Shown piece by piece: positions 1-11,493 of a stretch of DNA of 64,000 nucleotides. This stretch comes from Marisa cornuarietis. Taxonomy: Eukaryota; Mollusca; Gastropoda; Architaenioglossa; Ampullariidae. Position numbers and translations under genes: made by a program. The stretch is taken from positions 3,673,501 to 3,737,500 of the forward strand of contig SMMW01000019.1 in NCBI GenBank assembly GCA_004794655.1. The letters run 5' to 3'. The notes beneath the pieces are model-generated. The model did no database searches, was not told where the DNA came from, and saw nothing but the letters and a program-made list of their open reading frames with translations. The first letter of the stretch is position 1. Each line of letters begins with the position of its first letter.

Positions 1-227
1 AGCCAACACTTTCCATCGCTAGTACTTTTATATAAGTGTCTGATGCTATAATTCGTCTTGCAATTTTTCAAAAGAATAAAAGTATGCAGTTAGATTTATA
101 AAAAAAAAATAAAAGATTTGCGCCACCTGAATCGCCACTTTATATGCTCTCGCTAATCTTTCGAAAATGTTAGAGTCGTCAAGTCACAAGTTCAGGGAGG
201 GGAGACAAACCTGCTCGATCTACTCAC

Positions 228-356
228 GTGTGTAGCAGTAGGGACCTGTCCAACCCGACTCACACCCATACTTGCACGGCTGTCCCCCTTTATAGGGCTC
301 CCCGTAACAATGGCAGACCTGGTCACAGTTGTCGCCTGTAAAGCCATCGACGCACA
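228..356 (-). CDS. Gene A exon 5: EGF-like domain
   Basis: A 129-bp phase 1-1 exon between a TGTGCAG acceptor and a GTGAGT donor (222-227). It encodes an EGF-like module with the cysteine run CHCYGEPYKGGQPCKYGC and the closing GWTGPYC. The same exon recurs with identical length in genes B, C and D. Confidence 0.85.
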
Positions 357-3300
357 CTGCACACAGGTAAAAATCGGAATGTGGGCAGTTGTCTCCACGT
401 TGTCTTGCTGTGTACCATGTGCAATTATATTTAAACATCTATTGTAATGAAAAATAACATTCTAAAACAAGTCGACGCAAAGATGTTGTAAGATACAGAA
501 ATCAGGGTTGTATAATGTGTTCACTTTGCTAATGCTGCGGCCAGTTTCTGTTACTATGTAGTGGTATTCGTGGACAATCGTGACGTCACTTACTTACTTA
601 CTTACTGCCCGTTATGCCTGTCGGCACGTAGGGCAGCGACAAAGGTCCTCCACTTTTGTCTGTCCTGGGCCAGCTTCCCCACAGTGCCCCAGCTGTGATT
701 TAGGGTCTTCATTTCTGCCTCCACGGTTCGCCGCCAGGTGTTCTTGGGCCGGCCTCGCTTGCGCTTTCCCTCTGGGGTCCAGTGTAAGGCAGTTTTTGTG
801 ATGGAGTTGCCTCTGATGACATGGCCAATCCAGCGCCATCGTTTCTTCATCAGGATGGTGTTCATACTCTCTTGCCCACACTGGGCAAGTAGCTCTTCGT
901 TGGAGATTGTTCTTGGCCAGAAGATGCCCAGGATTCTTCTCAGGCTTTTGGTGTGGAAGACTGACAGTTTGTTGAGGTCGCTGTCAATCATTCGCCAGCA
1001 CTCCGAGCCGTACAGGAGAGTGGACAGGACAAGGCTCTGGTAGAGTCTCAGTTTGGTATGGGTGCTGTACTGGGCTGACTTCCAGATGTTGCTTAGGCTA
1101 CAGAAGATGCCCCTGGCCTTGCTCAGTCTGCTCTGGATGTCACGGTCTGCTCCTCCATCCTGCTTGACCACGCTGCCCAAGTATGTGAAGTTTTCAACCA
1201 TCGGCAGGTCTTCTCCCTCTATGTTGATCTTGATCGGTGTTGAATTGGTGGTGTTGAGGGTCATCACTTCTGTCTTTGTCCGGCTGATGTGCAGTCCGAC
1301 CTGCTTCGCAAAGGTGTTCAGGCGAGTCGTCTTCTCCTGCATATGTCGATGGGTGTGTGACAGCAAGGCCAGGTCGTCGGCAAAGTCTAGGTCTTCTAAG
1401 TTCTTGGAGAGTGTCCATCTTATGCCCCTTGGTTCATCCTCCGTTGTGTGGCGCATTACCCAGTCAATGACAAGGTTAAAGAGTAGGGAAGACATCACGC
1501 AGCCTTGTCTCACTCCAGTCCCGACCTCAAAGCAGATGTTACTGTCACCAACGCAGCATGAAAAGTTCGTATAGAAGCTTTTGATCAGCAGCACAATTTC
1601 CATTGGTATTCCGTACGCTCTCAGGATGCGCCAAAGGCTTTCTCTGTGGATGCTGTCAAATGCCTTCTGGAAATCCACGAAGTTAATGTAGAGCTGTCTC
1701 TGCCACTCTGTACACTGTTCAATGATGTTGCGTAGTGCAAATATCTGATCGGTGCATCCTCTTCCTCTACGAAAACCAGCCTGTTCTTCTCTAAGTTGTG
1801 CGTCCGTTGCCTCTGAGATTCGTCGAATGATGATCTTTGTCATGATCTTGCTCGGGACGGACAGGAGAGTTATTCCTCGCCAGTTGTTGCAGTCGCTAAG
1901 GGGTCCTTTCTTTGGAATTTTGACGATCACTCCTCTGGTCCAGTCACTTGGGACTTGTTTCCCTTCCCATATTGCGGTAAATAGGGGTTGCAGGATATTG
2001 GCTGCCAGTTCTGGGTCTGTTTTGAATAATTCAGCGTTCAGATTGTCTTGGCCTGGTGTCTTTCTGTTCTTCAAGGACTTGATTGCTGTGATGATTTCCT
2101 GCTTCTCTGGTGGGGCGATGTTGACGTCTAGGTCCTCAGTGGCTTCTTGTATGTCGGCTTCTTCGGAAGGTGGTGGTCTGTTCAGAACCTCTTTGAAGTG
2201 TTCGGCCCAGCGTGCTTCTTGTTCTCTCTCTCTGTCGTTAGTAGCTTCCCTTCCTTGTCCTTGACTGGGGCATCGTTGGTGCTGTGGAACTTGCCGCTAA
2301 TCACTTTGGTGATCTTGTACAGTTTTCCTTGTTCTCCTTTTTTGCTGCTTCTTCGGCCTCACTTGCCAGATTGTTCAAGTAGGCACGCTTGTCTGTTCTC
2401 GCCGAGCGCTTCACTTTCTGGTTCATTTCTCTGTACTGTAGTTTGAACTTCTCTTGCAGTCTTTCAGATCTGGTGCTAGCCACCTTTTTCTTGATGTCTC
2501 TTCTTTCCTGTATTGCTTTCCACGTCTCTGGTGTTATCCACTCTTTCTTCTTAGTTTCTTTTAGTCCAAGACTAGTCTCGCTGCTTTTTTGGTACACTGT
2601 TCTTACAAGGTCCCATCTCTGGTTTATTCTATCTGTATCTACCTCGCAGGTGTCTGTCATGTCTGCAAGTGCCTGAAATCTGTTTTTCACTTGAAGGATG
2701 AAGGCATTTTTTAGTTTGGGGTCCTGCAATCTTTCCACATCAAAGCGTCTGTGTGCTGGTGACTTGCGTCCTGTACTTCGCAGTTTCATTTTAATGTTTG
2801 CTACAACAAGGTGATGGTCACTCCCAGCATCTCCTCCTCTTCTCACCCTGACGTCGAGTAGGGAACGTCTCCAGATGCCGTTGATCATTAGGTGGTCGAT
2901 CTGGTTGCTATCCCTACCATTGGGTGAGCACCATGTTAGCTTGTGGACGTTACGGTGAGGGAATAATGTTCCTCCAATCACCAGGTTGTACATAGTGCAT
3001 AGTTCCACTAGTCTCTCTCCGTTGTTATTCATGCAGCCACAACCATGTCTGCCCATGACTCTCTCTACGTGGGTGTTGTCGTTCCCAACTTTAGCATTCA
3101 TGTCGCCCATCATAATTAACAGGTCATGGCGGGGTGCTGCACTTACTTCTGCTTGTAATTGGTCGTAAAAGGTGTCCTTCGCCTCATCATCGCTATCGTT
3201 GGCTGGTGCGTAGCACTGGATCAAGGTCATGTTGCCATGTCTCCCTTTCACTCTGGCTGTAATCAGTCTGCTGTTGATCGGTTTCCACTCTATCAGGCAT

Positions 3301-4807
3301 TTCTCTGTTCCTTTCCTCAGGATGATGGCTACTCCCTCATGGTGTTGGTTGTCTTCTCTGCCAGAGTACAGCACTGTCTCTCCGGTCTGGGTCTTTATTC
3401 TTCCGGAACCTGTCCATCTGCTTTCGCTTACTCCGAGGATGTGTAGGTTGTAACGTCTCATCTCGGCCGTAATTTGTGCCAATTTACCAGTTTCGTACAT
3501 GGTACGCACATTCCAGAAACCTATTCTGGTCTTGCATTTGGCGCTTAAGACTTCCATCTTCGTGCTAGTAGCTTCCTTTCGGTTTTCACTACTAGCAGTC
3601 ATACAAGGATCTTGCGATACCTCTGGGAGCCCATCGCACACAATAGTGGTGTCTTTCTTTGTCGCTGTTTCCGTAACGGTATTGCTTTTTACGGGACAGG
3701 GTTGTTAGCCCTGTGCCCAACCCCCAACCTGGAGGACCAGGGATCATGTTTTGTCTGGCATCTACCCTTTGACCTGCCCGGCTTGGGTGGCCCTGCCCGG
3801 TATAGCTCTTAGGGTCATCGATACACACAAGCCCCCCGACCGCGACAAGGTAATGATCCTCCGGGGGGAATCGTGACGTCACGGGCTTTAATTATTTCCT
3901 GTCTGTACTGCTGAGTAGTTTACAAATCCAAGTCCATTTTTCCGTCTATACTTCAATCTTTCTGTCTTAAAACTTAGGGCTGGTTGCATGGCCACTTGTG
4001 TCATTTTTTAATACATAGAAAATGTCGTAGGGCCTATAGCTCCCATATAATTATGTGCCGTTATATGGACAAAAAGATGAGATTGAATGGTCAAACAAGC
4101 GCATCCTTTAGCAACGTAAAATAAACTTTGCCTGAAGTAAAAATCTTCACTTATTATTATTATTAAGTCACAAGAAGGTGATACTGTTTTGAGGGGTTGA
4201 AAAGTGCTAGTTAAAGATCGGAGTTGTCACATAAGCTATAAGACAGTCCCGTATAAACAACATATTGAAATATGATAACATTGATAAAACCCCAGCAACC
4301 TAAATGCCCAGAAATATCTCATCGCACATGTGCCTTATACCGAAAAGCAAGTTAATATCTACCTTTGTCTCTCTCACAGATGTACGGTCGTAAGTCAGTG
4401 CAAAATGCCATTTCCCACTTCCTGTATGGATACGTTAAGTAGGCACAGTCAGGTCCACAGCAATGGTCGATGTAATAGCCGTAAGAATCGCTGTTAATGT
4501 ACTGGGGACAGAACAATAAGAGTCTGTCAAAACTCAACTCACTGACTCACTCACTTATTGACTACACTAAAGTCGTATACTTACTGTGAGTGGATTAGGC
4601 CCCGTGGCTAACCAGTAAAATGTGTAATAGCTATAGGAGAGATTTCTCCCGAAACCAATCCATGGCTCCCCGGCGTATCGAAATTGAATAAAGCCTAAAC
4701 AAACAAGCAAGTCACATGCAAGTTACAAGTACGTGTTTTTTTCCCAATTTAGTTGTTACCAAACCAGAAACCTTGCACTTGTATTTTTTACAAACACACT
4801 TACTCAC

Positions 4808-4851
<44 letters not shown>

Positions 4852-5381
4852 TCTCTCTCTCTCTATGCCACCATCATCACCATCAAACCTGGAAGAATAG
4901 TGACAAAGTGAACGAGTCTGGATCCAGAAGCTCACTTTTGTTGCTCGCATCCTGGAGTTTTCGGGGTAAGGCGGTGCCCTTATTTAATCGAATGGACATA
5001 CAGTAAAAAGAAACTAATCTTCAGCCATCAATTCGACCTTTATTGCACAACAGCTTACGACTACTCACTCTCAACAGCTTTCTGGCGTGTTTCTGACATA
5101 ATAGTCAGCAGTCGCCCGCCCATGTTTCCGCAAGATTGAGTCGCACTGTCAAACGTCTCCAAAATGTCCACCAGCTGGAGACACATGGGCCCGTCGGAAG
5201 CAGGGAGGAGGGTCCAGCTGGTGTTGGGACAAGCATATCGGGGCGACACCACATCATCGCACACGTAGATTTTGCTGGCTGAGAAGATATGTTATACTTA
5301 TTATAATATGTATAAATATATACACGGAGAAGGGCTATAATTAATAGCTGATAATAATTGGCTTAACATGCGTGAGCGAGC

Positions 5382-5433
<52 letters not shown>

Positions 5434-5641
5434 GCGCAGAATATTTTCACTCTTATATAAGGCAGAAATAACAGTTTTATCGAAACAGGAGAGAAAATCC
5501 GCAGCGTACTTTTTAAAGGTGGTAAAACCAGACCTATTTTCTTAAATGTATGGGTTTAAAATTAAACCAATTCTATTTAATTTTAGCAGAATATCAGCAA
5601 TATTTATTTAGAAATTCATTTCAACAGATCTGCTTTGATGG

Positions 5642-5699
<58 letters not shown>

Positions 5700-8600
5700 C
5701 CCTTTACGAAAATCGCTAAAGCAACATCGCAGACAAAAGAAACACAATGGGGCATAACCGCCATTGTCCCGAATGTATTTGGGAAACCGTTGTCTTAAGG
5801 AGAGAACCAGTGTCCTCACAGTCAATTTGAGTATCACCTGTCACTTGTTTGTAAGAAAAAGAATAGCGTTTTTAGGTGAGTTGGGGGAATGGATGTTATA
5901 TCGAAGTCATCGGTCCACCTCGTGTCATAGGTGTTTCGTCCTTTTAAGATCAGTTAAACATACTTATCAGTTCATGCTGCTGCTACAGAAAATTGTGTTC
6001 AACTGGAGCCATGAGAATGGCAGACGGTCCCTTGATCTCCAATATTAGCAGTCATCATCATCATTACTTGCTACTCCTCGAGGAGCATAGGGCCGCAACA
6101 ACACCTCGCCAGCGGACCCGGTTTGGGGCAGCCCCTCTCAGTTGGGCCCATGTGGTTCCGGCAGCCTTTGCCTCGCTCTCTACTGATCTTCTACAAGTCT
6201 GTTTTGGCCTCCCAACTCTCCTCTTCCCTTGAGGGTTCCAGTCAAGTGCCTGCCTGGCAATGGTGTCAGCTGGTTTGCGCAGGGTATGTCCTATCCAGCC
6301 CCACTTGCGCTTTTTGATGTCTTGACTAGTGGCATTCTGGTTAGTTCTTTCCCACATGCTGCTATTGGAGATCTTTTCAGGCCATCTTATTCCCAAAATA
6401 TGGGGAAGGCATCGGTTGGTAAAGGTCTGGAGCTTGTTGTTGATGGTGTTTGTCACTCTCCAGGTTTCGGAGCCATACAGTAGGACTGCATTCACATTGG
6501 TGTTGAAGATGCGGGTCTTACTGCGGAAGGATAATGCTCGGGAGTTCCAGATGGGGCGTAGGGTGTTAAAAGCATGCCTGGCCTTGTTTAAGCGGCTTCT
6601 GATGTCGTCGTCCGCTCCACCATCCTTGCTAACGATGCTTCCCAGATATGTGAAGCGGTCTGTTTCTAGGATGTTCTCTCACTGATGATGAATCGGGAGT
6701 TTTTGTTTGTTGTTGATTTTTATCACTTCAGTCTTCTTTCTGTTGATCTTTAAGCCAGTCTTCTCTGCTTCCTCTGCTAGCATGCTCAGTTTGGTTTGTG
6801 CATGCTGCTGCCGATGAGATAGGAGATTAATGTCATCTGCAAAGTCCAGGTCCTCTAGCTGTTTGGTGAAGGTTCACTGGATACCGGTGTTGTTGTCTTG
6901 GGTTGTCTCCAGTCTATGACCACCAGGAAGATTGTCGGTGATAATATGCAACCCTGTCTTACGCCAGTCTTCATTACAAAAGGTTTAGTGAGTTTGCCGT
7001 TATGGATAACTTGGCAGGTCAAGTCTTCATACAATCCCTGGATGATGTTTATGAATTTAGGCGGAATACCATAGTGATTCATCAGCCTCCAGATGACGCC
7101 CCTGTCTACACTGTCGAAGACCTTCTCGAAATCCACAAAAGTTATGTAAATGGAGGATTGCTATTTGATGGACTGCTCAATGATGATACGGAGGGTTGCA
7201 ATGTGGTCAGTGCATGACTTATCCTGGCGAAACCCTGCTTGTTCTGGTCTCAATCTCTTGTCTAGTGCCTTCATCAGTCTCTCTAGTATTATCCTTGTCA
7301 GGACTTTGCTGGGGATGGACAGCAGCATGATCACCCGCCAGTTGTTGCACTGAGAGGTCTCCTTTCTTTGATAGTTTGACCAAATGACCTAATTTCCAGT
7401 CTGCTGGGACTAGCTCTTTTTCCCAGATCTTGTGTAGGAGGGGCTGGAAAATTGTTGCTGTTGTTTCTGGATCTGTTTTTAGTGCTTCTGGGGGTATGCC
7501 GTCCGGGCCTGCTGCTTTGCCGTTTTTCATGCTTTTGATAGCTTTGATGATTTCTGTCTTAGTGGGAGGCCTTTTGTTGACGTGAAGTTGTGCAGTTGCT
7601 GGTGGTATGTAAGGTAAGGATGGTGGATGAGGTCGATTCAGCATCTCTTCGAAGTGCTCGATTCAGCGGTCTCTTTGTTCTGCATCGTTTGTTATGGTCT
7701 TGCCGTCTTTGTCTTTCACCGGCTTGTTTGGGTTTTTACGCTCCTGCCTGACAGAGTGTTATTTCTTGTATTCGTTTCATGTTTCTCTGTATGGCTGCTG
7801 TCTCTGCTTCCTCTGTCAGTTCATGAGTGAAGCGTCTCTTGTCCTCCCTTACCGACCTCTTCATTTGGCGGTTGGCTTCCTAGTATTTTGCTCTGAGACC
7901 TTTCTCTTGCTGGTCTTGGCACTGGTTGGGCTTCTGTTTCAGTCCCTTTCTTGATTCAATCTTTGCCCAAGTCTCTGGAGTCATCCATTCATTATGTTTT
8001 CTTTCCCTCTTCCTTAGAACATCTGTACACGTTGTCTTCCAAATGCTCTTAACTGTTGACCAGTGTTCTTCCACTGATTCTTATGTCAGTCTTGAAAGGG
8101 CCTCATACTTATCCTTAATTTCACAGTTAAAAATTTCCCTTGTCTCCTTGTTCTTTAGGTACTGAGTATTGAACTTGTGGTGTGGTCTGCTTGCTGTATC
8201 GATGAAGGATTTAAGCTTGATCTTGAAGACTGCTATCAGGAGCTGGTGGCCTGAAGCAACATCTGCTCCTCTTTTCTCTCTGACGTCTTGGAGACTTCTT
8301 CTCCACTTTCGACCAACCGTTATATGGTCGATCTTGTTTTCCGTCTGGCCATCTGGGGAAGTCCACGTTGTTTTGTGTATAATTTTGTGTGGGAATACAG
8401 TGCCACCAATGACGTGGTCATTGAAAGCGCAAGAGTCTGTGAAGTCTGTGAAGAGCTCCCCATTTTCGTTGCAGATGCCAACGCCATGTCTTACAATGAT
8501 GAGCTCCCTGTTGGTGTTGTCATCTCCCACTTTGGCATTTAGGTCTCCCATAATGATCTTCAGATTTCTTCTTGGTGAGACTGCAAGGAGCTATAGAATT

Positions 8601-10336
8601 CTTCTTTTTCCTCTTCATCTGCTGCATTTGTTGGTGCATAGCATTTGATGATGGTGATATTCCTTCCTTTAGCATTGAATCTTGCTGACATGAGCCGTGG
8701 TGAGACTGTTTCTCATGCCATCAGCGCCTTTGTTGCCTTTGTTGACATCAGCAGTGCTACTCTCTGGGTATGGTCGTGGTCCAGATCTTTGTGGCCAGAG
8801 TAGATGATGGTTTCTCCTAATGTTAGTCTGGTCTGCCCACTTCCATTCCATCTGGTTTGACATAACCCGAGAACCTTGATGTTGTATTTTCTCATTTCAC
8901 TTGCCACTTGAGCTGACTTGCCACTTTCATATAGGGTTCTGATGTTCCAGGTCCCTATCCCGGTTCTTGCCTTGGTCGTCAGAAGATGAGTCGGCGAGCT
9001 GGCTTCCCTAGGGCTTTCACCAGCCTGCGTCATAAGCTCTTCTAGAGAGAAATCTTCCCGACCAGGCCCCTGTTGTGATACTGCTGCGGTTTCTGTAACA
9101 GCTTGTGTTTTACATGAATGGGTTGTTATCCCAAAGCAAAACCCCCAACCTGGAGGGCCAAGGGGCAACATTTTAGTCTGGCTTCTACCCTGACAGATCT
9201 GTTCGGCTTGGTTAGACCTGCCAGGAGCACAAGGCTCCCGCCGACATAGCTCTGTGGATCGACGAGGCACACAAGCCACCACACCACTACAAGGTAAGTT
9301 GCACCAATTGGTGGTGGATACTAATAGTATGTCTGCAGAATGTCTGCCTCATTCAAATTGTCTTGCACTTTGTGCAGGAGGCTTATAAAGGTCAATCCCA
9401 GTCCACCCAATGCAGTCAGGACACCTTAGAGTGGGAAAAGCTGATGAATGCACACATCAGAGAGCGGGGTTTACCTTTCTCGTCCTGTATGAAATCACCT
9501 GGTCACCGACACAGCTGTTTGCAGCTGCTCTCTGAAAGTTATTAGTGGCGGTTGTTTTTTGCCATACAGTGTACGATACACATTCTGTCCTGTTGTCTGG
9601 AATTTGACCACGCTCGTCTAGGTCACCTTGTCTTGGCATCAGCACTTCGCTGGTTGTAGCAATGTCTTAAGGTCAGATTGGAGCCAGATGATTCACCTGT
9701 TTTAAACTATTTATCATTCGTTCTGCTTCAGCGTAGAAACGGTTCCCCATCACCACCTGCACTGTACTCAAATCCTCTAGGCTATCCGCGAATTTGTCCT
9801 AAATAATCCCCTTTACCCTTGATTGGGAATCACAAGAGCTCTCTTCCTATCACCTACCCGGTGAAGTTATTCCGCCCACTTATCAATCCACGCGCATTAT
9901 TTACCATGGATTCATCTTAGCATTCTTTGATAAAAGAATAATAGACCAATTTCTCTTCAGCTGGATAGAGAGCTGTAAAAGAGCAGGCATTTAGAATGAT
10001 AATCAGTACATGCAGGACGATTGGAATCTTTACTAATGGATTAAATACACTGCAATTGAATTGAATTTTTTTTAACCTACTAAGACTAAGAACTGCATTG
10101 TCTTTCTTAATAATACAGTCTCCTCCTGCTTGTTTGCTTGCATCAATTGTCTACGACAAACGATGAACTGTGAAATATCTGTCTCCACAGACATAGGACT
10201 TACCCACAATGCCATCGGAGAAGTTCGCTGCAGTCTGGTAAGTGGAGTTGGTGTCGAATGTCTGTGCGTGGACCATGTCCTGTGCCGCCAGCTCCAGAAG
10301 AATTAGCGTAAGCCATACTCCGGCAGCCATTGTCAT
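228..10336 (-). CDS. Gene A (5' part): secreted CTLD-EGF-ZP family protein
   Basis: Five coding exons, in transcript order 10204-10336, 5069-5278, 4585-4694, 4363-4501 and 228-356, join with consistent phases (1,1,0,1,1) into 240 codons plus one base. They encode a signal peptide, a complete C-type lectin-like domain and an EGF-like domain. By analogy with genes B-D the remaining seven exons (ZP domain and anchor) lie beyond the left edge of the window. The CTLD carries WIGF, a GPN triplet where EPN is expected, paired cysteines and a terminal PYICE. The gene is inflated by two LINE insertions, in the CTLD3-EGF and signal-CTLD1 introns. Domain identity is recognised from motifs; ligand and role are unknown. 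Confidence 0.85.
602..2074 (-). pseudogene. LINE reverse transcriptase frame
   Basis: Encodes a non-LTR reverse transcriptase with RGRGCTDQIF, FVDFQKAFDSI, GVRQGCVMS and the catalytic FADD box, ending in a KRKRGRPKNTWRR-type basic C-terminus. The open frame extends upstream past its first start codon to about 2320. A single frameshift near 2318 separates it from the endonuclease frame, so the element is only lightly damaged and probably young. It belongs to the mobile element, not to gene A. Confidence 0.8.
2301..3641 (-). pseudogene. LINE endonuclease frame
   Basis: N-terminal EEP-type endonuclease: RIGFWNVRTMYETGKLAQ at the start, ESRWTGSG, MGDMNAKVG and a GSDHHLV catalytic segment, followed by a linker running toward the RT. 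In database annotation such frames are often called craniofacial development protein 2-like; here that name would only reflect the endonuclease of a retroelement. The frame ends prematurely through the frameshift near 2318. Confidence 0.8.
4363..4501 (-). CDS. Gene A exon 4: CTLD C-terminal part
   Basis: A 139-bp exon (phase 0 to 1) from a CCCCAG acceptor to a GTAGAT donor. It encodes the long-loop and C-terminal part of the lectin fold: YINSDSYGYYIDHCCG, a further Cys pair and RPYICERDK. The canonical WND calcium motif reads WEM. Confidence 0.85.
4585..4694 (-). CDS. Gene A exon 3: CTLD middle part
   Basis: A 110-bp exon (phase 1 to 0), GTTTAG acceptor and GTAAGT donor. It encodes FRYAGEPWIGFGRN (the WIGL-type CTLD core) and TGPNPLT in the EPN position. 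It is 36 codons long, versus 35 in B and 34 in C and D. Confidence 0.8.
4806..4864. repeat. (CT)n(CA)n(CT)n microsatellite
   Basis: Compound dinucleotide tract in gene A intron 2, between the CTLD1 and CTLD2 exons. Confidence 0.95.
5069..5278 (-). CDS. Gene A exon 2: CTLD N-terminal part
   Basis: A 210-bp phase 1-1 exon, TTCTCAG acceptor and GTGAGT donor. It encodes VCDDVVSPRYACPNTSW, a Cys-containing helix region and CGNMGGRLLTI, the typical second helix of a CTLD. The exon length is exactly 210 bp in all four genes. Confidence 0.85.
5386..5698. repeat. Two (CA)n microsatellites
   Basis: CA tracts at about 5386-5430 and 5642-5698 in gene A intron 1, with AT-rich non-repetitive DNA between them. 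Confidence 0.95.
6055..9310 (-). mobile_element. Second RTE-like LINE, decayed, in gene A intron 1
   Basis: Same family and strand as the 590-3868 element, including the 5' leader with GPPGWGF (near 9150) and the endonuclease, but broken into several frames. Endonuclease pieces lie at 8713-9282 and 8081-8551 (MGDLNAKVGDDN) and RT pieces at 7219-7644, 6855-7136 (MDFEKVFDSV, GVRQGCILS) and 6064-6495 (LLYGSETWR). The 3' end runs into a short GAT-type repeat at about 6055. No clear target-site duplication was found. Many frameshifts suggest it is older than the first element. Confidence 0.8.
10204..10336 (-). CDS. Gene A exon 1: signal peptide
   Basis: Starts at a MTMAAGVW ATG pair, followed by a hydrophobic core and a likely cleavage after VHA, then the QTFDTNSTYQ mature N-terminus shared with B and C. 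The donor is GTAAGT at 10198-10203, phase 1. An upstream in-frame ATG (10411) was not chosen because it would lie upstream of the TATA box. Confidence 0.8.
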
Positions 10337-10393
10337 CTTCACACCTCTTCGTTGCCTAACAGTCAAGTGTTTTGTTCTTGTTGAAGCACAACG

Positions 10394-10429
10394 TTTATAA
10401 ACGCAGGTCACGTGACAAAAGTCGCCAAT
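10394..10429 (-). promoter_or_regulatory. Gene A core promoter module
   Basis: Reading toward the gene: inverted CCAAT box (425-429 of 10xxx), CACGTG E-box within GTCACGTGAC (10407-10416), then TATAAA (10394-10399), about 60 bp upstream of the start codon. The same order and spacing recur in gene B, and the E-box and CCAAT recur in gene C. Motif identity is seen; function is inferred from conservation. Confidence 0.65.
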
Positions 10430-11442
10430 GGGAAAGGGTTTCTATCATATCTACGTTGATTTCTTATGACTCCAAATCACTTATGGCCTGCTTCTCATTT
10501 GTCTTTGTACAGCCAGCACAGATAGTGTCTACTTTGCTTTTTGCACGAAGAAGCCAAGGAACGCAAAAGCTACGAGATTTAACTCAAAACCATTTTCCAC
10601 CCTTCATGGCACCAACACCATAATATTATAGTAAAGATAATACAACCTGATATCATATTTTTAGGTGTCGGGCACATGCTAGAGTAGCAGTTAGTTGTCT
10701 AAACTGACTAGTGATTAGGACAGTAGGGGGGTGGGGGTGAATGGAGAATCGACGTTTTACACCAAACCAACAACTAAGACTGCATCACGGTCTTGTTAGT
10801 TTTTACTGCCAAACGTACGGCAGTCGTTATCACTTCATCTTTTAACCAAACGTGCGTAGTGAATATTTAGTTTAATTTATATATTTTTTATTTGAAGTCT
10901 GTGAATTGACTTAAATAATTAATTCTGACGCCACTAAAGGCTAAGTCATTACCAGATCTGTGAGTACACGGTAAGGACACGACGACTGTTCAGCAGCTTT
11001 CTTGTGTAACGTGGCTCAAGATAAGGTCTTGACTTCTTGATGAGAACCTTGATGACAATTGCAATGATCAAATTTTGTATCGTGTAAGCAGAACAATTTT
11101 TTTTCGTATTTCTCACTTTTGAAAACTCGTTTCTGAGACAAAACTTATGAGCTATAGTATCAACGTGCAAGCATGTAAATTAGATGTGAAGAACATGTTT
11201 AGAACTGCTTAATGTATTCCTGATCGTAAAAAGTGGAAATTGTTTCGCTGTGCCAAAGCCCTCAGTATCTTTCCACAGCCCCAGAAATGATATACCCTGG
11301 TCTGTTAAAAAACACTCGTCATACCTCATTCGCTTTGTATGGACGATGTGTGACTGTTCCATGGACTGACTGCCTGCTCTCATGCGTTAACAAAATTATT
11401 TTAAAAAGTAGCTTCTAGTCGTGGGAACATTTCAGACCTTTT

Positions 11443-11493
11443 GTCTGTCCGTCCGTCCGTCCGTCCGTCCGTCCGCCCGTCTGTCTGTCTGTG
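11443..11493. repeat. (CCGT)n/(CTGT)n microsatellite
   Basis: Tetranucleotide tract in the A-B spacer; the equivalent place in the B-C spacer (about 30970) also has CTGT repeats. Confidence 0.9.

Larger units (their letters stand above)
590..3868 (-). mobile_element. RTE-like LINE, near full length, in gene A intron 4
   Basis: A 3.28-kb non-LTR retrotransposon, same strand as gene A. It has a 5' leader (3592-3868, containing GPPGWGLGTGLTTL), an apurinic-type endonuclease frame (2301-3641) and a reverse transcriptase frame (602 to about 2320). The 3' end is a short GTAA repeat instead of poly(A). The 14-bp direct repeat AATCGTGACGTCAC flanks it at 576-589 and 3869-3882. The paralogous intron of gene B (about 19795-19808) keeps the uninterrupted sequence, i.e. 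the empty site. The RTE label rests on EN-RT organisation and the non-poly(A) end; the clade was not tested. Confidence 0.85.

Noticed and set aside
738..3708. Plus-strand open frames of 60-170 codons
   Set aside because: Antisense shadows of the LINE endonuclease and RT frames.
5550..5837. His/Thr and Val/Cys repeat proteins over CA tracts
   Set aside because: Dinucleotide repeats translated; the same applies to 39646-40086, 41948-42184, 43041-43360, 44182-44364 and 46513-46947.
10337..10411. Longer N-terminus for gene A from an upstream ATG (and likewise 27547-27621 in gene B)
   Set aside because: The extension would contain the TATA box and would bury the signal peptide.
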